DNA of 64,000 nucleotides. Source: Molanna angustata. Its lineage: Eukaryota; Arthropoda; Insecta; Trichoptera; Molannidae. Shown piece by piece: positions 1 to 11,880 of the stretch. The position numbers and the translations under genes are program-made. The DNA is taken from contig OY754980.1 in NCBI GenBank assembly GCA_963576475.1, positions 29,743,563-29,807,562 on the forward strand, given 5' to 3'. Every line of letters begins with the position of its first letter. The first letter of the stretch is position 1. The notes beneath the pieces were generated by a model, which was not told the origin of the DNA, searched no databases, and was given only the letters and a program-made list of their open reading frames with translations.

Positions 1-352
1 TTATAACTTTGATCCGCTCAATTTACAGAGCCCAAAATTTCAGAATATATAAACAGTTATAGGCCTACAAAACTTTTATACTCAGAAATTTGTATCTCAG
101 AAACCATAAAAGCTAGGACTCTGAAAATTGGTATAAACATAGACAAATACAAAATCTCTAATTATTTTTTTTAATTCCAGTGTTTCTCAAACATTTTTTT
201 AAGAAAAATATTTTTTTTATGATAAATTTATGAGTTTAACTGCCTATATTTACAATTTTTTTAAAAATATCGAAAAAAGCCGAAACACCCCAACTAGAAA
301 ATTTAATTTTCTATAAAAAATAGTAAAATTGTATTAGCACATCTCAAATTCT
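1..352 (+). mobile_element. HINE/Helentron-like element, partial (copy H1)
   Basis: The window opens inside a copy of the commonest repeat here. It starts at the conserved TTGATCCGCTCAATTTACAG block that elsewhere directly follows the TG/CA microsatellite, and runs through the AAAAGCCGAAACACCCCAAC block. The 3' end is missing: similarity to the family stops near 352. Family membership rests on alignment by eye to full copies at 27850-28946 and 32464-33495. Confidence 0.7.
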
Positions 353-1040
353 ATCTTCTACTTATTTATAGATATTATCTATTTTTTTTTATTTTTCTTT
401 GTAATAATTCATTTCTTTCATAACCATTTAATAAGTGACCCATTGGTAGCTCCCATACAAAATAATTTAATGTGGCAACCACAGAACATTTAAGATATTT
501 ATTAAGAAGTTCTTAAGGTACAGTACAGTACAAATATTAACGCAATGCGAGAATTAAAGAGTATAATATTTTAATTTGTATATTTAACTGGAAATGCTAA
601 ATAATACTACAAAGTATGTAAGTTAAGTTGAAGTTTTAACATAAATGTCGCCACTGTATTAATTTATTTACCACTTAATACTCGTAAACAACGCCTAGTA
701 ACAGACAACAATGCTAAGTTTTTCTCTGGAATTGTATATCTGAGAACTGCTTCTATGTATAGATAATTAATTTAACTCTCTGTTTGTATCCCTATGGAAT
801 ATAATTTCAGTTTAAACTTGTCAAAATAAATGATATTTAAGTAAACCAAAACTATTTAAATATGATAATGAAAATTACAAAAATAAAATTATTATTCTTG
901 TGTTTCACCTAATAGTGTCATAAGCATTGTATAAAATATAAATAAGTTTTTATTTTCCTTAAATTACTGTTGAAATAAATTAATATGATAATTTACACAA
1001 TGCGATATTCAAAGGTGAGTCGAGGCAGGTACTCGTTTTT
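353..1040. other. AT-rich spacer, nothing recognised
   Basis: No coding pattern, terminal repeat or tandem array stands out. Short A and T runs only. Confidence 0.5.
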
Positions 1041-1191
1041 ATACTCTAAAGCCTGGCGTCAATACAGGCGCACCGGACTGAGCGCATCAGATGGATTTTA
1101 GAATTCTTAGTATAGGAATTCATATAAGTGTCCACTGATCGGCACCGGACGGAGCGCATTAGACGGATTTTAGAATTTTTTGTATATGAAT
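1041..1191 (+). repeat. Short dispersed repeat with a duplicated internal block
   Basis: A block with ACCGGACGGAGCGCAT, then GACGGATTTTAGAATT, occurs twice (about 1061-1110 and 1143-1185). Related sequence in the opposite orientation lies at about 56435-56515. This is a dispersed insect repeat of unassigned class. Confidence 0.55.
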
Positions 1192-2626
1192 TTTGAATTT
1201 TTGTTTCAGGCAGGGGTGATCAACTTTTGAATATTCATTTTATTTTTCCATATAACTCCAAAACCATAAAAACGTTGAAAATTGGTATGAATATAGACAA
1301 AGTTCCGGAGTTTCTCAATTTTTTTTATTAAGTTAAACATTTTCCAACTGTCGATTCGTTCAAGAGAATGAAATTCTTTTGTAGGAAGAGGCAGTTTAAA
1401 TCCAAGACGCGTGCATGAAGGAACATTTTGTATGGTGTAGTGGACTTTTTGCATGCTAAAAACACCAACTTAGAGGCTTCGCAGCATATATGTCCCCATA
1501 CATGGATTTACTAAGAATTCGGAGTAGTACATTTTATGTGAGTTTTGTGTGTCTGTGTGTCTGTCCCCCCCCCCCTTATAACTTTTGATCCGCTAGATTC
1601 ACAAAGCCTTAAATTTGAGAATATATGGACAATTTTAGGTACACAAAACTTTTATACTTATTATTTAGAATTTTTGTTCCAGTCAGGGGTTATCGACATT
1701 TTAATATTTATAGCATTTGTCCACATATCTCAAAAACTATAAAAGCCAGAAGGCTAAAATTTTGTACAAATATAGTCAAATAAAGTGTCTCGAAATTGAT
1801 TTTGAAAAATAGTTCCAGGGTTACTCAAATAGTTTTTATTAAGAAGCAAAAAATTGGTACGACAAATTTTTGTCTTTAAATGCCTTTATTTCCATTTCTT
1901 TTAAAAATATCGAAAAATGCCAAAAAATTTAAACTAGAAAATATAATTATCTATAGATAATGAATACATTATAGTAATATATCTCAAACTTTTTTTAACA
2001 AAGTTTGTACAAATTAATATTAGTGACGAAATCGCTTCATACAATTTATATGGAATATATAATATCCAAGTTCAACTATACATACTATCGCTATCGACAG
2101 TTGGATCTTATGTGTTACATGCGACTAGTTTATGATAAATTTATGTGTATAACTGCCTATATTTTTTATTATAAGTTTTTAAAAATATCGAAGAAGCCGA
2201 AACACCCCAACTAGAGAATTTAATTTTTTATAAAATTGTAGCAGTACAACTCAAACTTTTTTTAACAATTTATATAAAAATTGAAATTAGTGACGATATC
2301 GTTTCATACAATATTATTTGTAAGGCAGTAGGTATACACTACACAGTATCTCACTCAATAGTTCTATAAGTACCTACTTAATCTCCAAACATACAAACAT
2401 CCAAACATACATACAAACTGTCATGCTGTTTTCATATTCTGGTTAGGTAAAACAGACTTACCTCCTTACTACATATTATATCCTGACATACATACCTACA
2501 TGTTTTATGTAGAAAACAAAATATCCTAAAAATATTTATTAATCTGTGTTTAAGTTTTGTACGTATTCTTCAATTATATATACTATCGCCATCGACAGAT
2601 GGATATCATCTTTTTCATGCAACTAG
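1192..2626 (+). mobile_element. HINE/Helentron-like element (outer copy) split by a second copy
   Basis: Family sequence at 1192-1342 stops in the TTTCTCAA/TTATTAAG region and resumes without loss at 2129 with TTATGATAAATTTATGTG, ending at CTAG (2623-2626). The interruption, 1343-2128, is another copy of the same family in the same orientation. The 5' part of the outer copy, upstream of the GTTTCAG block, is absent. Confidence 0.75.
1343..2128 (+). mobile_element. HINE/Helentron-like element (inner copy H2)
   Basis: It begins TCCAACTGTCGATTCG and ends TGTTACATGCGACTAG, followed by T. The 5' end folds on itself (TGTCGATTC...). The TG microsatellite site is short here (about 1545-1576, including a C run). 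At 786 bp it is shorter than the roughly 1.0-1.1 kb copies, so it has internal deletions. No transposase is encoded, so it is non-autonomous. Confidence 0.8.
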
Positions 2627-2654
2627 TATCTACCTTTTTAAATATGGTTCCTTA

Positions 2655-2830
2655 ATATTTATTTATTTATTTTATTTAATATTGCTACTCGGGCAACTAA
2701 CAGGTACTATGTCGAATATTAATTTAACACGCACCCAATAACAAGTTGCCCCATTCTGAAGACTTACAATATAAATCGTTTCACAGATCCAGACAGAAAA
2801 CACTGTGGCGATGTTATACACCACAAATAA
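2655..2830 (-). repeat. SINE family B, 5'-truncated body
   Basis: Read on the minus strand it has the body seen at 51190-51345: the CTGGATCTGTGAAACGAT block, then CAACTTGTTATTGGGTGCGTG, and it ends in an AAATA-rich tail (TTTATTTA on the plus strand at 2658-2675). The tRNA-like head is missing. Confidence 0.6.
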
Positions 2831-3149
2831 TGGAAACGTCGGATAGTCTCGCATCTCATTCGTATTAACGAAGATGGCCGGAGGACATCAGTTCCTGAAC
2901 CGAATATGCAGAGCGGTTCGCCATTCGCCCGTCAACCGACCAGACGATAACTGTGTTAACTCTGCAGAAATCATTATAAAATTTATACCGACCCAAACAT
3001 TGCGAACATCTGTAAATTTATCAAGTATAATATTGTAACTTATTCAAATCAAAAATAAATATAAATTACGTAAGTAATCTTTTATTATGAAACCCTTCAT
3101 CACTCAATTACTATTTTTATTAACTGATTATTAAATTGGAATATCTTAT
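2831..3149. other. Spacer, nothing recognised
   Basis: It contains a modest GC-rich patch (2865-2950) with no supportable coding frame or repeat partner in the window. Confidence 0.4.
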
Positions 3150-3285
3150 AAAGTGATGTATGTTATTGGGAAGTTATTTGAACACGCACATTAAAATCGC
3201 AAACTTCAGTTCGCGGGAATCGAACCCGGGACCTTTGGCTCAGCACTCTCAGCAGTCAGATAATCAATTGAACCACGAAGGCCGA
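3150..3285 (-). repeat. tRNA-derived SINE head (family B)
   Basis: On the minus strand: GGCCTTCGTGGTTCAATTG (A-box-like region), then CCGGGTTCGATTCCCG (a B-box and T-arm match). The tail after the head differs from the 51190 body. It is a pol III-type SINE head rather than a functional tRNA, because the anticodon arm does not fold cleanly. Confidence 0.65.
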
Positions 3286-3697
3286 CAATAAGACAATGCA
3301 GAGCTCACCCAGTTCATGTTACAATAAACCTTTCAACTTTGGCATTTTGAAAAATAAAAAAAGTGTTAAGTGTTAGTTTACCGCTGGCCGCGGTTCTTTT
3401 ATTGCCCCTTTTTCACACCTTCTGCCACGAGCCACATTTAAGGGTCCCAAATTGACAGTTACCAGTTTCAAGAGTGGTCAGACAGTAATATGCCATGGGT
3501 AGGTGTACCTAAATACTCTTTTTCCACAGTACCCAAGCTTGTAAAAGATATAGTTTTGACAGTTAAATATTTAATGATTTTAAATTGTCAATACTGACGG
3601 TGAATTGAATATTTTTACAGTTGTATAGACTACTATAAAAATATTCTAATTACATATACATGGTAAGTACAAGCGAGTAAGCAAACCAAAAATGAAA
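3286..3697. other. Spacer, nothing recognised
   Basis: No coding or repeat signal that I can support. Confidence 0.4.
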
Positions 3698-4085
3698 TTA
3701 TAATTCTGGCGTGGTTCAGGGGTGACATCTATGCGAAAGCACTGTCACCTCATGTATAAGGACTTGTACATGATGTTTAAAAACCAATTTCTCAATAGAA
3801 GGCGTTACAAAAAGGTTTCTTCGTTACTTCATGGACGGCGATGGTATTTTTTCAGATTATTTTCAAATGTACAGATTTTCATGTTAAAAATATATAGTAC
3901 CTATTTTCAAAAATTGGATTGATAGGAAACTCAAAAGGATGGAATAATTGATGAACGTTGCCCAAGCGTAAAGTGATCACGTAAACCAGACGATGACAGG
4001 TCGTAAGCCCTGTAGGTGCCGTGAGTTACTATTTCTCCTATAATGTTCTATATTCGTCTCAATTGAGATGTTCGAATTTGAGAAT
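3698..4085 (+). mobile_element. Dispersed MITE-like repeat F, copy F1
   Basis: The family has ordered blocks: GTTCAGGGGTGACATC, GTCACCTCAT, CTCAATAGANGGCGTTAC, AACGTTGCGCAAGCGCATAA, GTGATCACGTAAACCAG, GACAGGTCGTAAGCCC and CTTCGTCTCTATTGAGATG. F1 has all of them in diverged form. Other copies lie at 12345, 17140, 38255, 47345, 55221, 59519 and 60930. Confidence 0.75.
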
Positions 4086-4490
4086 TTTAAGTGTAATTTG
4101 CATCACTAGCAAGATGAGTATGTATGAGGCAGTGTATCAATGTTGATGAGGGGATGTTTGTGTGTCAAGACAGAAGAATGCAGTGTTCGGATCTCACTGC
4201 CATCCCCTTGAGGAAGATAGGAATGGAGAATAAAAAATACACATGTCTATAGAGACACATATGTACAATACCAATATGAATTTCATCACTCAATTTTTCC
4301 ATATAGAAGCTATTTTACTTCTGTTTTATACATTTTTCATACACATATGAAATTTATTTCACATTGATATGGCAGACTATAGAATTTTTTTCTTTAAATT
4401 TTGACAATTCTTGAATGAATTTTGATAAATGTATTTTTACTGTATCAAAATTTTAAGCAGTATAAAAAAAAAAAAAAAAAGTATAAAAAT
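4086..4490. other. AT-rich spacer with a poly-A run
   Basis: An A homopolymer lies at 4465-4480. Nothing else is recognised. Confidence 0.4.
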
Positions 4491-4496
4491 ACCTCG

Positions 4497-4985
4497 CTTT
4501 TTCAGACCGTGAAAGCATTTTGAAAATTTGGACAGATTAAATCATAGAGAAGAAATTAACGGATATCTATGGAAAAAAAATCTGCTCTAAGCTTATGGAT
4601 TTTACATACCTATATGGTATCAATAGAATGTCGATCGGAGTTATAGTTTGGGCTGCAGGGAGGACACAAAAAACCAATGTAATGATGAATTTATGGGGAA
4701 GAAATTTAAAGTTGTCTAAATAAAACTAACCAACTCTAGGTCTTACGCACTGTACACTTATGATGTTAATATGAAGTCGATCGGACTTATAGTTTGGGCT
4801 GTAAAGAGGTCACAAAAAGGATAATCCGTACGGCGTACGCCATTCATACAGACGGATCACGACGAAACTCATAGTGTGCACTCTCTTCATGATACCCGTT
4901 GAGAAATTGATGTAAAAAAATACGCTTAAAAATTGTGAAATCACGATTCTCTACTATTCCATAGAGTGGAGAATAAAAACACGTC
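4497..4985 (-). repeat. Dispersed repeat N, copy 1
   Basis: Reverse-oriented relative of 30395-30850. Each copy contains two diverged direct repeats with GCAGCCCAAACTATAAGTCC followed by GACTTCATATT (here reverse complemented near 4630-4670 and 4765-4815), and a CGTACGGCGTACGCC patch at 4828-4842. Class unknown. Confidence 0.65.
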
Positions 4986-5083
4986 GAAAAATAAATATAT
5001 TTTTTTGGATTTAAAAATACCTAAAATAAATAAACATTTATTCGAACATTTGATGAAGTCGTTGAAGAAAATAATGCACTTAA

Positions 5084-5896
5084 GGTAGGCGCGCATGGAA
5101 GGTAATTTCATCGGCCGATTAATTATCGGTGAGCTACAACATACGAATTACATGTAAGAGCGCGCATGAACGCTAACAGAAACGGCCGATTAAAAAATCT
5201 GTGACGAGACACAAAAAAATCGGCCGATCGAGATTGGCCGATTTTTTGTAACCAATCCCGTTGTATGAGAGAGCGCGCATAGCGCTTGCTCGCCGATAAT
5301 TTAATCGTCCGAGCGCAGTAGATCGAGAAGTACGTTGTCAGTGTTGTCAAACGAAATGTCAGAAAATATGTATTGAAATAAATATTGATTCCGAACAATT
5401 AATTACATAAGTTGAAGCACGTCCTTCATAGTATGATTAAAAATTTAAAAAATATAGTGACCGCCAAATTAAGCAAAAATTGTGGTTGGAGATTAGCGAA
5501 GTTTTAATAACTGGTTGGTGTACTTAAAAAACTCCTCAAGGTGTGATCTTAAATCTTCGTAGGACCGGACAAATTGTCCTTTCGGTAATATAGCACTTAT
5601 TAGGGGATGAACCCAGTGATTTTTTTGACGTTTCTTTTTACGCATTTTGAGGACAAGAGCACAAACACATGCTACTTCAAATAAATCCATATTTCTAATC
5701 ATATAGGTATTAAAACTTATGAATATACATATTTTATTTTAAATATATGAATGTTGACCGCCGTGTTTATTTCCAATCGTACGATTCTATAAGCTTCCAT
5801 GCGCGTTAGAACCGATCGGCCGAATATTATCGGCCGATATATTAATCGGCCGATAATAATCGGCCGATGAATTTAAGCTTCCATGCGCGCCTTACC
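5084..5896 (+). mobile_element. TIR DNA element rich in CGGCCGAT, copy 1 (TTAA duplication)
   Basis: The 813-bp element has inverted termini GGTAGGCGCGCATGGAAG / CTTCCATGCGCGCCTTACC, flanked on both sides by TTAA (5080-5083 and 5897-5900). CGGCCGAT occurs about eight times, clustered near both ends, and degenerate echoes of the terminus (GCGCGCATG) lie inside at 5161-5168 and 5272-5280. No transposase frame is seen. It is non-autonomous. The TTAA target suggests a piggyBac-like integration mode, but copy 2 has TTTA, so the superfamily is open. Confidence 0.85.
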
Positions 5897-5900
5897 TTAA

Positions 5901-6874
5901 TTTACTCTACTTTAAAACCATTGATCTAAAAAAGGATTTAGGTACTCAACTTTAAAAGAAAATTAAAGGAAAAAACGTTAATTTAGAAATTTAAGAATTT
6001 CAATTAAATGGCCGGGATAGAAATCATTTGATTTTCGTATATTTTTCGCCCAAATCATGTAAAAGATGTATAAAGCCTATGTAAATTACAAAGACAGCTA
6101 GCATTAAGATATGCAATTTACACAGTATATTTTCATATTATCTCCTCCTAAATTTATGCCAATCCTAATAGGGTCTACCGAATGCCAGACAATAAATTCC
6201 CTTAGAATATCTACCTGATGTTTCTTGTTGCTCTTAATTATTATAGATTAGAATTACACTCTTTGGTCTTTTAACTGCTTGATATAATAAATTTGTAATG
6301 TATGTATTAAGGGTCACCATTTGCGTGAATTGAACTTTAGCCTTAGAAAAGGAAAGCACTTTAGTACCAGCACAGCAGAAAACAGTACCCAGAACGGTTG
6401 TATAATAACTTGCTAATCGAGAATTAACTCTAATTCTCAAAGTTCACGGTAGATATCGTTCATTCATTCATTCATTCATATCATCACAGTGTGGGGTAAC
6501 CAGCGAAAGATATCGTGGGTAGATATCGTGATTCTACAATTCACAACTGGGAGAGTTGTAATCTAATGTCAAGAAACTTCTTTATGTAATTAAAAATATA
6601 TGTATGTATATAAATAAACTGTTGAATAATTAAAAATATATAATTGTAAATAAGTACAATTAGAGTCTTTGGGATGTCGATTTAAAACAAGTATCACATA
6701 GTGTTTTGTGTAGGTATTTTAAAGTATTTTAGTGTTATTTATAAAAATCCTAGAATCATGGTTGAATCACGGTGCAATTGAATCCGGTTCAAAGTTGTAT
6801 TCCACGTTCAACTGAAACCTTATTTATAAAAAAAAATATTAAAATATTCGAACCCTACATTCAATTATAAATAA
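5901..6874. other. Spacer with a small LINE-tail-like remnant
   Basis: CATTCATTCATTCAT followed by GTGGGGTAACCAGCGA at 6460-6510 resembles 48330-48375. The rest is AT-rich and unrecognised. Confidence 0.4.
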
Positions 6875-7008
6875 AACAATATATTTTTGATTCTACATTA
6901 TACATACAATATATTGTAGTCTTGAAGATGCCCTAACAAGACGAAAAAGCTGTCGACGTAAAAAATAATATATTGTATGTAGAATCAAAAACATATTGTT
7001 TTATTTGA
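6875..7008. repeat. Inverted-repeat element with a GATGCCCTA...AAGACGA core
   Basis: Arms AATAAAACAATAT...GATTCTAC and GTAGAATCAAAA...TTGTTTTATT flank a core, CTTGAAGATGCCCTAACAAG, that matches the core of the palindromic insert at 31690-31918. It is probably a MITE of the same family. Confidence 0.6.
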
Positions 7009-7560
7009 TTTGGCATTTCATTGATATTCTTTAAATTAAGAGTGCTAGGGAGAAGAATTAACTATTTATATCGGTGAAACAGAAACATTTGATTCAATGA
7101 AAACACGCAATAAGTTTTTCATCAGAATAAATTTGAGAGCCACTGCGCAATATCGTATAAATTTTCGTGTTTTTGGCGGTATAGTCCGGATAAGTTTTGA
7201 ATTTATGCTAAGTACCATCGGATTCGTATTATTGTAATTACAATATTATGTATGATTAAGTTGTACCTCGAATAACAGAAGTTGTAACCTTTGACCTTAG
7301 ACAGTTCCAAGTCCCGAGTGTTTGTTATGTAAGTGGTGTTTTGGAAACCTAAAGACGATTTACTCATTTATGGACATAATGTTTTATTTAATTACCAACA
7401 CAAACATAACATTTTCGAACTGATTACATTTATGTGCTTAGGAAAGTTAACTAAATTCATTATGAAATACCGAGTGCGTTGATTCAATAAAAATTATGTG
7501 TCTTTCTGTCTTAATTTTTTTAATATTTTTGACAGTTTTATGTATATATTTTTATTATAT
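7009..7560. other. Spacer, nothing recognised
   Basis: No supportable coding frame and no repeat partner in the window. Confidence 0.4.
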
Positions 7561-8104
7561 TTATTTGGTTTTCTATACAACACATGTACCTAGGTTTGTA
7601 TGTCAAGATAGGATAGTATGGAGATCAGTCCTTTGATCCATCTAAAATTTGAGATGTGCTAATACAATGCTAATATTTTTTATAGAACATTAAATTATCT
7701 AGTCGGGGTGTTTCGGCTTTTTTCGATATTTAAAAAAAAAAATGGAAATATAGACAGTTAAACTCATAAATTTATCAAAAAAAAAAATATTTTTCTTAAT
7801 AAAAATCTTTGAGAAACCCTGGAATTGAAAAAAAAAACTTATTTGAGATTTTGTATTTGTCTATGTTTATACCAATTTTCAGCGTTCTAGCTTTTATAGT
7901 TTCTGAGATATATGGAAAAATAAACCAAAATTTCAAAAGTTGATAACCCCTGACTGAAACAAAAATTCACAATTCTGAGTATTAAAGTTTTGTAGACCTA
8001 TAACTGCTTATATATTCTGAAAATTTGAGCCCTGTAAATTGAGCGGATCAAAAGTTATAAGGGACACACACACACAGACACACACACACAGACACACATA
8101 CACA

Positions 8105-8149
<45 letters not shown>

Positions 8150-8369
8150 ACACACACAGACACACACAAAACTCACATAAAATGTTCTACTGCGAATTAT
8201 GAGTAAATCCATGTACGGGAACATATATGCTGCGAGGCCTCTAGTTGGTGTTATTAGCATGCAAAAAGTCCACTACGCCATAAAAAATTTTCCTTCGTAC
8301 ACGCATATTGGCTTAATAATGTCAATTCATTCAGAGAATTGAATTCTCATGAACGAATCGACAGTTGGA
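7561..8369 (-). mobile_element. HINE/Helentron-like element, copy H3
   Basis: Minus-strand copy. Its 5' terminus (TCCAACTGTCGATTCG) is at 8369, flanked by the expected A on the element strand. The CA microsatellite lies inside (8066-8167). The 3' part has lost the CTAG end and an internal segment after TCAGTCCTTTGATCC. Confidence 0.8.
8066..8167. repeat. (CA)n microsatellite inside copy H3
   Basis: About 100 bp of CA with CAGA and CATA interruptions, sited exactly between the conserved AAGTTATAAGGG block and the ACTCACATAAAATGTTC block of the element. Confidence 0.95.
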
Positions 8370-8489
8370 TTAATTAAAATTGTTACTAAATAAAATAATT
8401 GTAAGATTTTTTCTTATTGAAATAAATGAATGAATTAATTAAATAATGAATGAATGAATGAATTTATTGATATAAACCATTGAATAAAT

Positions 8490-8760
<271 letters not shown>

Positions 8761-10226
8761 ATTTATTTCAATATTGCCTTCTTTTGGCTACTGATCTGCA
8801 GTTTTCAATACTCGGTAGTATAAAAGTTGGCATTAAATTTGATTTAGCATGGGTTCATAATTTACTCTTTTTCGAACGGGACGTGTCGTACAAATTGTAC
8901 GTGTCAAAGATGCGAATTGAATTTAGGGGTGAATTCGTCTATTTCTTTCTTATAAATGTACGTTCATCTCTAGTAGGGGTTCAAAATCGAATATTCGTTC
9001 TTGGATATTCGAATAATTTTCGATCTTGTTCATAATAATAATAGCCAAAGAGCCTGCGACAGCCAAATTAACGTCATAGCATAAATTATGTTTTTTCTGT
9101 AAAAGGATTCAGCCACATTATTTCAGCCACTGGCATTATTCTCAAAATCATTAATCCGTAATTTAGAAATTTTAGATTTATCGAAAAACTTAATAATAAA
9201 AATGCAAAAAACGGTAATAGTGAATACATGTAGAATCGTTAAAAATTTTTAAACGTTAATATTCGGGAATCAGTAGGGTTGTTAGGTATTTTAGAGACCT
9301 CCTCAGAGCCTAATCCTTTGATATGTTAAGTATCTGGATGGGTGAACTATTCCCAATTGAAAGCTTGATGATGCGTTTGTTGCATTTTATTTTGCTCTTT
9401 TAAATAATTTACAATTTACGCATTGATCTGCTAATTCTTTTGAGGAAGTGTATAATGGTTATAATAATAATTGAGTGTTATTATTTGTAGTGCTTAATTG
9501 TTATTAATATCATTAGTAAATTGGCCAGCGCCGTATAAAAAAAAAATAACACAATAATAGTATATAATATTCTAATAGTTTACAGCATGAATATTTGCAA
9601 GCTCTGATGTATAGGTACCACACCCGTCTGTCGAATAATGAAGTGGCTTCTCGCATACGAGGGTAGTCAATCCAAGATATAATAATATATGATATGGCAC
9701 ATTGGGTACCTGTGCGTTCTTCGCTTGAATGGGAGAATCCAAGGGATGATAAGTCAATCAGAGCTTCACCCCAACTCGGTTTTGCTTCCCGATAAATAGG
9801 TATATAGACATACCAATGTCAGGGCCTGATCAACAGTTTTCGGCGCCTTACTCACTAAATTTCAATATCAGAATTACTTATAGAAGCCGAAAATCTTAAA
9901 AAAGTCTAGAATAAGTTAAGAAATTCAAGAAATAATATTTATTTAGATACGATGCTTTACAAGGATACAAATGTAAATATTATTAGAGCATGTCAATTTA
10001 AAAATATTTTTTATGGACATTGGAATGAACAAAACTCTACATTTACCAATTTTCTTCTTTCGGGGTTTGCCTAGTCCGAAAGTTCTAGATTCGCCCCTGC
10101 TAAATTTAAAGGTGCTCTCCTTCCCTTTAAGGTTAATGATTTTTTTAATAAGTGAATTAAGACTTTTTGCACGGCAAAAAATATATCACATGAACCTTGT
10201 AAATTGTAATTTTGTTTATTAAAATC
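8761..10226. other. Long spacer, nothing recognised
   Basis: Short open frames occur but have no recognisable domain or codon pattern. No repeat partner was found in the window. Confidence 0.4.
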
Positions 10227-10619
10227 AACGATGGCGATAGTATGTATAGTTGAAGAATTCGTACCAAACTATAAACAGTTAAATACAAATCATTTAATTT
10301 AATTTTGAAATAATAGGCCTAATATTTTGTATACCTTAAGAAACATAAGGATCTGTGAATCAAGCGGATGAAAAGTTACAAGGGGGGGGGGGGAACACGC
10401 ACGCACACAGACACACTTAATATTCTATTCTGAATTCTGAGTTAATCCATACATAGGTATATAAAATAAATACTGCGAAGCCTCTTGGTGCTTTTTGACT
10501 TCAAAGTTGAAAAAACCATAAAAAATATAGACCTGGCCATACAATTCTCTCACACGGGACCAAGATTAATATTAGAGATTCATTCGATATTCTCTTGAAC
10601 GAATCGACAGTAAGTTGGA
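10227..10619 (-). mobile_element. HINE/Helentron-like element, internally deleted copy H4
   Basis: The 5' end is at 10619 (rc of GTTGGA, with a 3-bp insertion in CTGTCG). The subterminal ATGGCGATAGTATGTATAG block of the 3' end is at about 10229-10250. A G run plus a short CA tract (10381-10418) marks the microsatellite site. Most of the middle is missing, and the CTAG end is lost. Confidence 0.7.
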
Positions 10620-10914
10620 ATACAACATTTGATAAAGTTTTTATTTAATTATAGAAAGAAAAACACATTCCTATTTTACTGCATAAAAGCTCATTATGAA
10701 AATAATCAATTATTAGAAATTTAAATAAAACCGCTAAACTTTGTATTAAATTTATAATATGACATGGGGCGACATCTTTTAAATTAAAAATAATCAAAAC
10801 CAAAAAAATCATTGCGCATGCGCATTAGAAACGTCATAAAGAAAAATTAATATTTAATGATATTGTTCTAGAATAATAATTTAACCGTCTAGACACTTAA
10901 CATATTTTTTATGG
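10620..10914. other. AT-rich spacer
   Basis: Nothing recognised. Confidence 0.35.
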
Positions 10915-11060
10915 TACTATGTTAAATATCAATTTAAAATTTAACACGCATCCAATAACAAGTTGTCATATTCTGGAGACTTACAATAATAATCGTCTCA
11001 CAGATACAGACTGCACCATTAAAAACTGTGTCTTCAGCGGGAAACGAACCCGGGGCCGAC
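10915..11060 (-). repeat. SINE family B, body with partial head
   Basis: On the minus strand: CCGGGTTCGTTTCCCGC (B-box region), GAAGACACAG, GTATCTGTGAGACGAT, then CAACTTGTTATTGGATGCGTG. This matches the 51180-51345 copy in order. Confidence 0.65.
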
Positions 11061-11544
11061 AACGTATAAAATGATTTGGCGTTCAGGGCCCCTTATATTA
11101 ATCCAATCGATTCATCAGCATCAGTAATAGAATCTAATTATATTGATTAAATATTTAGAGTCCCAGATTTTTCCGAGTTGCGTTCATACACCGTTTGAAC
11201 CTATGGTGGGTCCGGCTCTGATATACATAATATATCTCTTTTCCAAGTAAAAGCCACCTCAAGAGATGAGCAATAAATAAAATTCATCTTGTTATCTCTG
11301 TAAGGCCCAAGGCCCAACCCCAATACATTGCCCTGTAATCGAATAAAAAGACCCAATATAAAATTTACTATCTACAACACAGAGAGGAATAAATTCTACC
11401 AAAATGATAAAGACATCAAAATATATTGTCTCCGTGAGGACCCATAATACTGTTTTGTATTTCTTTTTATTTTTGATCATATGTTTTTTTGATATCTTGT
11501 TTTCAAACATGTTATGTTAGGGTTTAAAACATCCGTCATAGATT
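11061..11544. other. Spacer, nothing recognised
   Basis: No supportable feature. Confidence 0.35.
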
Positions 11545-11880
11545 AAAAATTTGAAGTTGGATACATACATGAACGAGCGACAACAAACACTTCGGTCAGC
11601 CACCACATCCGTGATTGTCAAGTTGACTGAAATAAATAGAGTCAACACTTCATCCTTCGGTGATCGTGCTTTTGCTGTGGCCGGACCAGCCTCGTGGAAT
11701 AAACTACCATCTGAACTGAGGCAAATCGACAACTTAGCACTATTCAGGAAACACCTAAAAACTCACTTCTTCCGCGAGTCCTACAATAACCCTTAATATA
11801 TTCAAAGCGCCCTTGAGGTGAGGTTATCACAAAAACGGCGCTATAAAAATAATCCAAATTTATTATTATTATTATACATA
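11545..11880 (+). pseudogene. 3' end of a CR1/L2-group LINE (RT C-terminal tail)
   Basis: The frame ending at 11796 encodes about 80 residues with SSFGDRAFAVAGPASWNKLP, then a LRQIDNLALFRKHLKTHFF segment. This is the conserved C-terminal tail seen after the reverse transcriptase in many animal L2/CR1-type LINEs (AF.VAGP.LWN.LP...F.K.LKTHLF). The catalytic RT domain is absent, so the copy is 5'-truncated, as is normal for LINEs. The stop codon is followed by a short 3' UTR and a TTATTATTATTA tail at 11862-11874, consistent with the short-repeat tails of this group. The clade name is inferred from the tail only. Confidence 0.75.
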
